Source: CAYNRE01 sp964399535 (GTDB taxonomy: Bacteria > Planctomycetota > Planctomycetia > Pirellulales > CAYNRE01). Taken from it: a DNA stretch of 64,000 nucleotides. Of the stretch, positions 63,195 through 64,000 are shown in pieces; position 1 is the first letter of the stretch; each line of letters starts with the position of its first letter. A program made the position numbers and the translations under genes. The stretch lies in assembly GCA_964399535.1 (NCBI GenBank), contig CAYNRE010000055.1, forward strand, positions 186,001 through 250,000. Direction: 5' to 3'. The notes beneath the pieces are model-generated. The model made no database searches. It had not been told where the DNA came from and saw nothing but the letters and a program-made list of their open reading frames with translations.

Positions 63195-63482
63195 TTACAG
63201 CGCAGCCAGCTTTTCCAAAAAACGGCTAACCTGTACTTTCAGCATATCGTCCGTGTAATAGACCCCTGGTGCCTCCCGTTTCGTGATTTCATCACGGACG
63301 TAAAGGCTTAGCTCATCCTGAAACTCGTCAATTAACGAGCGGAGGACAGGATCACAGTCATTCAAATGGCCGTTAGCTACGAAATCATCAACGCAACGTA
63401 CTAAGTGTTGTCCCTCGAGGCGGCCAGCCAAGTATGCTTCAGCGGCTTGAACGACTGCAATGATGTGGGGATTGTTACTCAT
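63195..63482 (-). CDS. Putative immunity protein of the adjacent toxin tip
   Basis: A 95-residue acidic, helical protein (IAVVQAAEAYLAGRLEGQHL, then VLRSLIDEFQDELSLYVRDE and a helical end SRFLEKLAAL). Size and helical pattern recall colicin-type immunity proteins, but I cannot assign a family. The ATG directly follows the toxin stop codon (TAAATG), with AAGGGG about ten bases before it; this tight order is the rule for polymorphic toxin and immunity pairs. Composition appears less GC-rich than the main chromosome genes. Confidence 0.6.
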   Translation of the reverse strand: MSNNPHIIAVVQAAEAYLAGRLEGQHLVRCVDDFVANGHLNDCDPVLRSLIDEFQDELSLYVRDEITKREAPGVYYTDDMLKVQVSRFLEKLAAL

Positions 63483-63740
63483 TTACCTTGACCCCTTGTC
63501 GATTACAGTGATGATGTTCCCCGTGATTTCGTTGCGGACAACGCCGACGCCCCGACCAGTGGATGGCAGCGACGCGAGCAGCTTGTACGTTGCTACGCCT
63601 GTTCGCGGATCGAAAGTACGCACGCCGTTCCGTACGGCTTCTTGAACAGAAGCCCATGACACGTCGCGAGTAGCCATGCGCCCCATTGCATGGGTTGATG
63701 ATGTGTCGAGTCGGTACGGATACGAACGTGCTTTTTCCAC
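63483..63740 (-). CDS. Orphan C-terminal toxin domain (DUF4258-like)
   Basis: An 85-residue frame from a GTG at 63740. It contains HAMGRMATRDVSWASVQEAV then RNGVRTFDPRTG and GVGVVRNEITGNIITVIDKG, resembling DUF4258-type domains found at the tips of Rhs, CDI and other polymorphic toxins. The reading frame continues upstream without a stop to 63887 (stop at 63888-63890), giving a linker-like stretch SGDTAGAAGSNVRLSAERIA before the domain, as if cut from a larger protein. No signal or own ribosome site is seen. The putative immunity gene follows at once. Confidence 0.6.
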   Translation of the reverse strand: MEKARSYPYRLDTSSTHAMGRMATRDVSWASVQEAVRNGVRTFDPRTGVATYKLLASLPSTGRGVGVVRNEITGNIITVIDKGSR

Positions 63741-63861
63741 ATCCGCCGCAATGCGTTCTGCAGAGAGTCGTACATTACTACCCGCCGCCCCAGCCGTGTC
63801 GCCCGATCGGGTTGCCTTCGAAGCGACCGATTCGGCGACTTCCTCCAGAGTTCCGAAGGGC

Positions 63862-63877
63862 AGGCTCCCGCCTGCCT
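63862..63877 (-). repeat. 16-bp inverted repeat, right arm
   Basis: Exact reverse complement of 63107-63122. It lies inside the extended open frame of the toxin remnant, so the first codons of that frame are repeat-derived. Confidence 0.65.
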
Positions 63878-63912
63878 TCCTTGAGCCTTAGCATGGTTCG
63901 ATGCTCAAGGTT

Positions 63913-63988
63913 CAGCCAAGCAGGTCAGGTCATCGGCCTGACGAGTGCCGAGAAATTGCCGTCAGGCGAAGCGCCTGAACTACGGGGC
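63913..63988 (+). repeat. 76-bp REP-like direct repeat S2
   Basis: Second copy of S1 with two mismatches. It begins 23 bases beyond the stop codon that closes the toxin remnant frame, at the edge of the window. Confidence 0.9.
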
Positions 63989-64000
63989 TACAGAGCAGTG

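Overview
The window reads as chromosomal DNA of a GC-rich member of the Planctomycetota. The lineage call rests on families that are abundant there: DUF1549/DUF1553 and DUF1501 proteins, a DUF1559 pseudopilin-like protein, an exosortase-type PEP-CTERM protein, the planctomycete J-like domain and CehA/McbA hydrolases. Order level (perhaps Pirellulales) is inference only. Genes are densely packed on both strands. I found no rRNA, tRNA, CRISPR array or complete insertion sequence.

Layout. 1-8.3 kb: a large secreted DUF1549/1553 protein, a GT-C type membrane glycosyltransferase, a sugar isomerase/epimerase, an ABC-2 ATPase and permease pair, and a Tat-exported DUF1501 protein on the opposite strand. 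8.7-14.3 kb: a compact cluster of LolD/MacB-type ATPase, FtsX/MacB-type permease with a long His/Asp/Glu-rich tandem-repeat insert, a CPFC-motif secreted and membrane-anchored protein, and two different DUF3299 proteins. It resembles a zinc-handling (Zrg-like) system and is the most interesting locus. 14.4-22.8 kb: housekeeping and metabolic genes (methylmalonyl-CoA epimerase-like, S51 peptidase, gluconolactonase, RraA, RlmN, M20 peptidase, BFD-like ferredoxin). 23.5-26.1 kb: a short Hsp70 followed by a J-like/MshEN/membrane protein. 26.1-32.1 kb, mostly minus strand: redoxin, DCC protein, acyl-CoA dehydrogenase, TfoX-like protein, SufS-like desulfurase and a PaaK-like ligase. 32.4-32.6 kb: a 162-bp MITE-like element with a related partial copy at 22.8 kb.

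32.8-45.6 kb: a DegT aminotransferase, a three-gene ABC-2 transporter operon with a large membrane-anchored partner, a lone ribosomal protein bS18, a DUF1559 protein, an M24 and an S9 peptidase, and a GNAT protein. 45.8-54.3 kb, minus strand: a run of secreted proteins (PEP-CTERM surface protein, alpha/beta-hydrolase, CehA/McbA metallohydrolase) and an S41 protease. 54.7-60.7 kb: a Gfo/Idh oxidoreductase with a rhamnulokinase-like kinase, then a sulfate-assimilation group (APS reductase, a cysteine-free Rrf2 regulator and ATP sulfurylase).

60.7-64 kb is accessory in character. It has two pairs of dispersed direct repeats (40 bp identical within 60 bp, and 74 of 76 bp), a small ORF that looks AT-richer than its neighbours, a zinc-ribbon membrane protein, and an orphan polymorphic-toxin tip with a tightly coupled putative immunity gene lying between the two 76-bp repeats. 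All functional calls come from reading the sequence; no database search was run.
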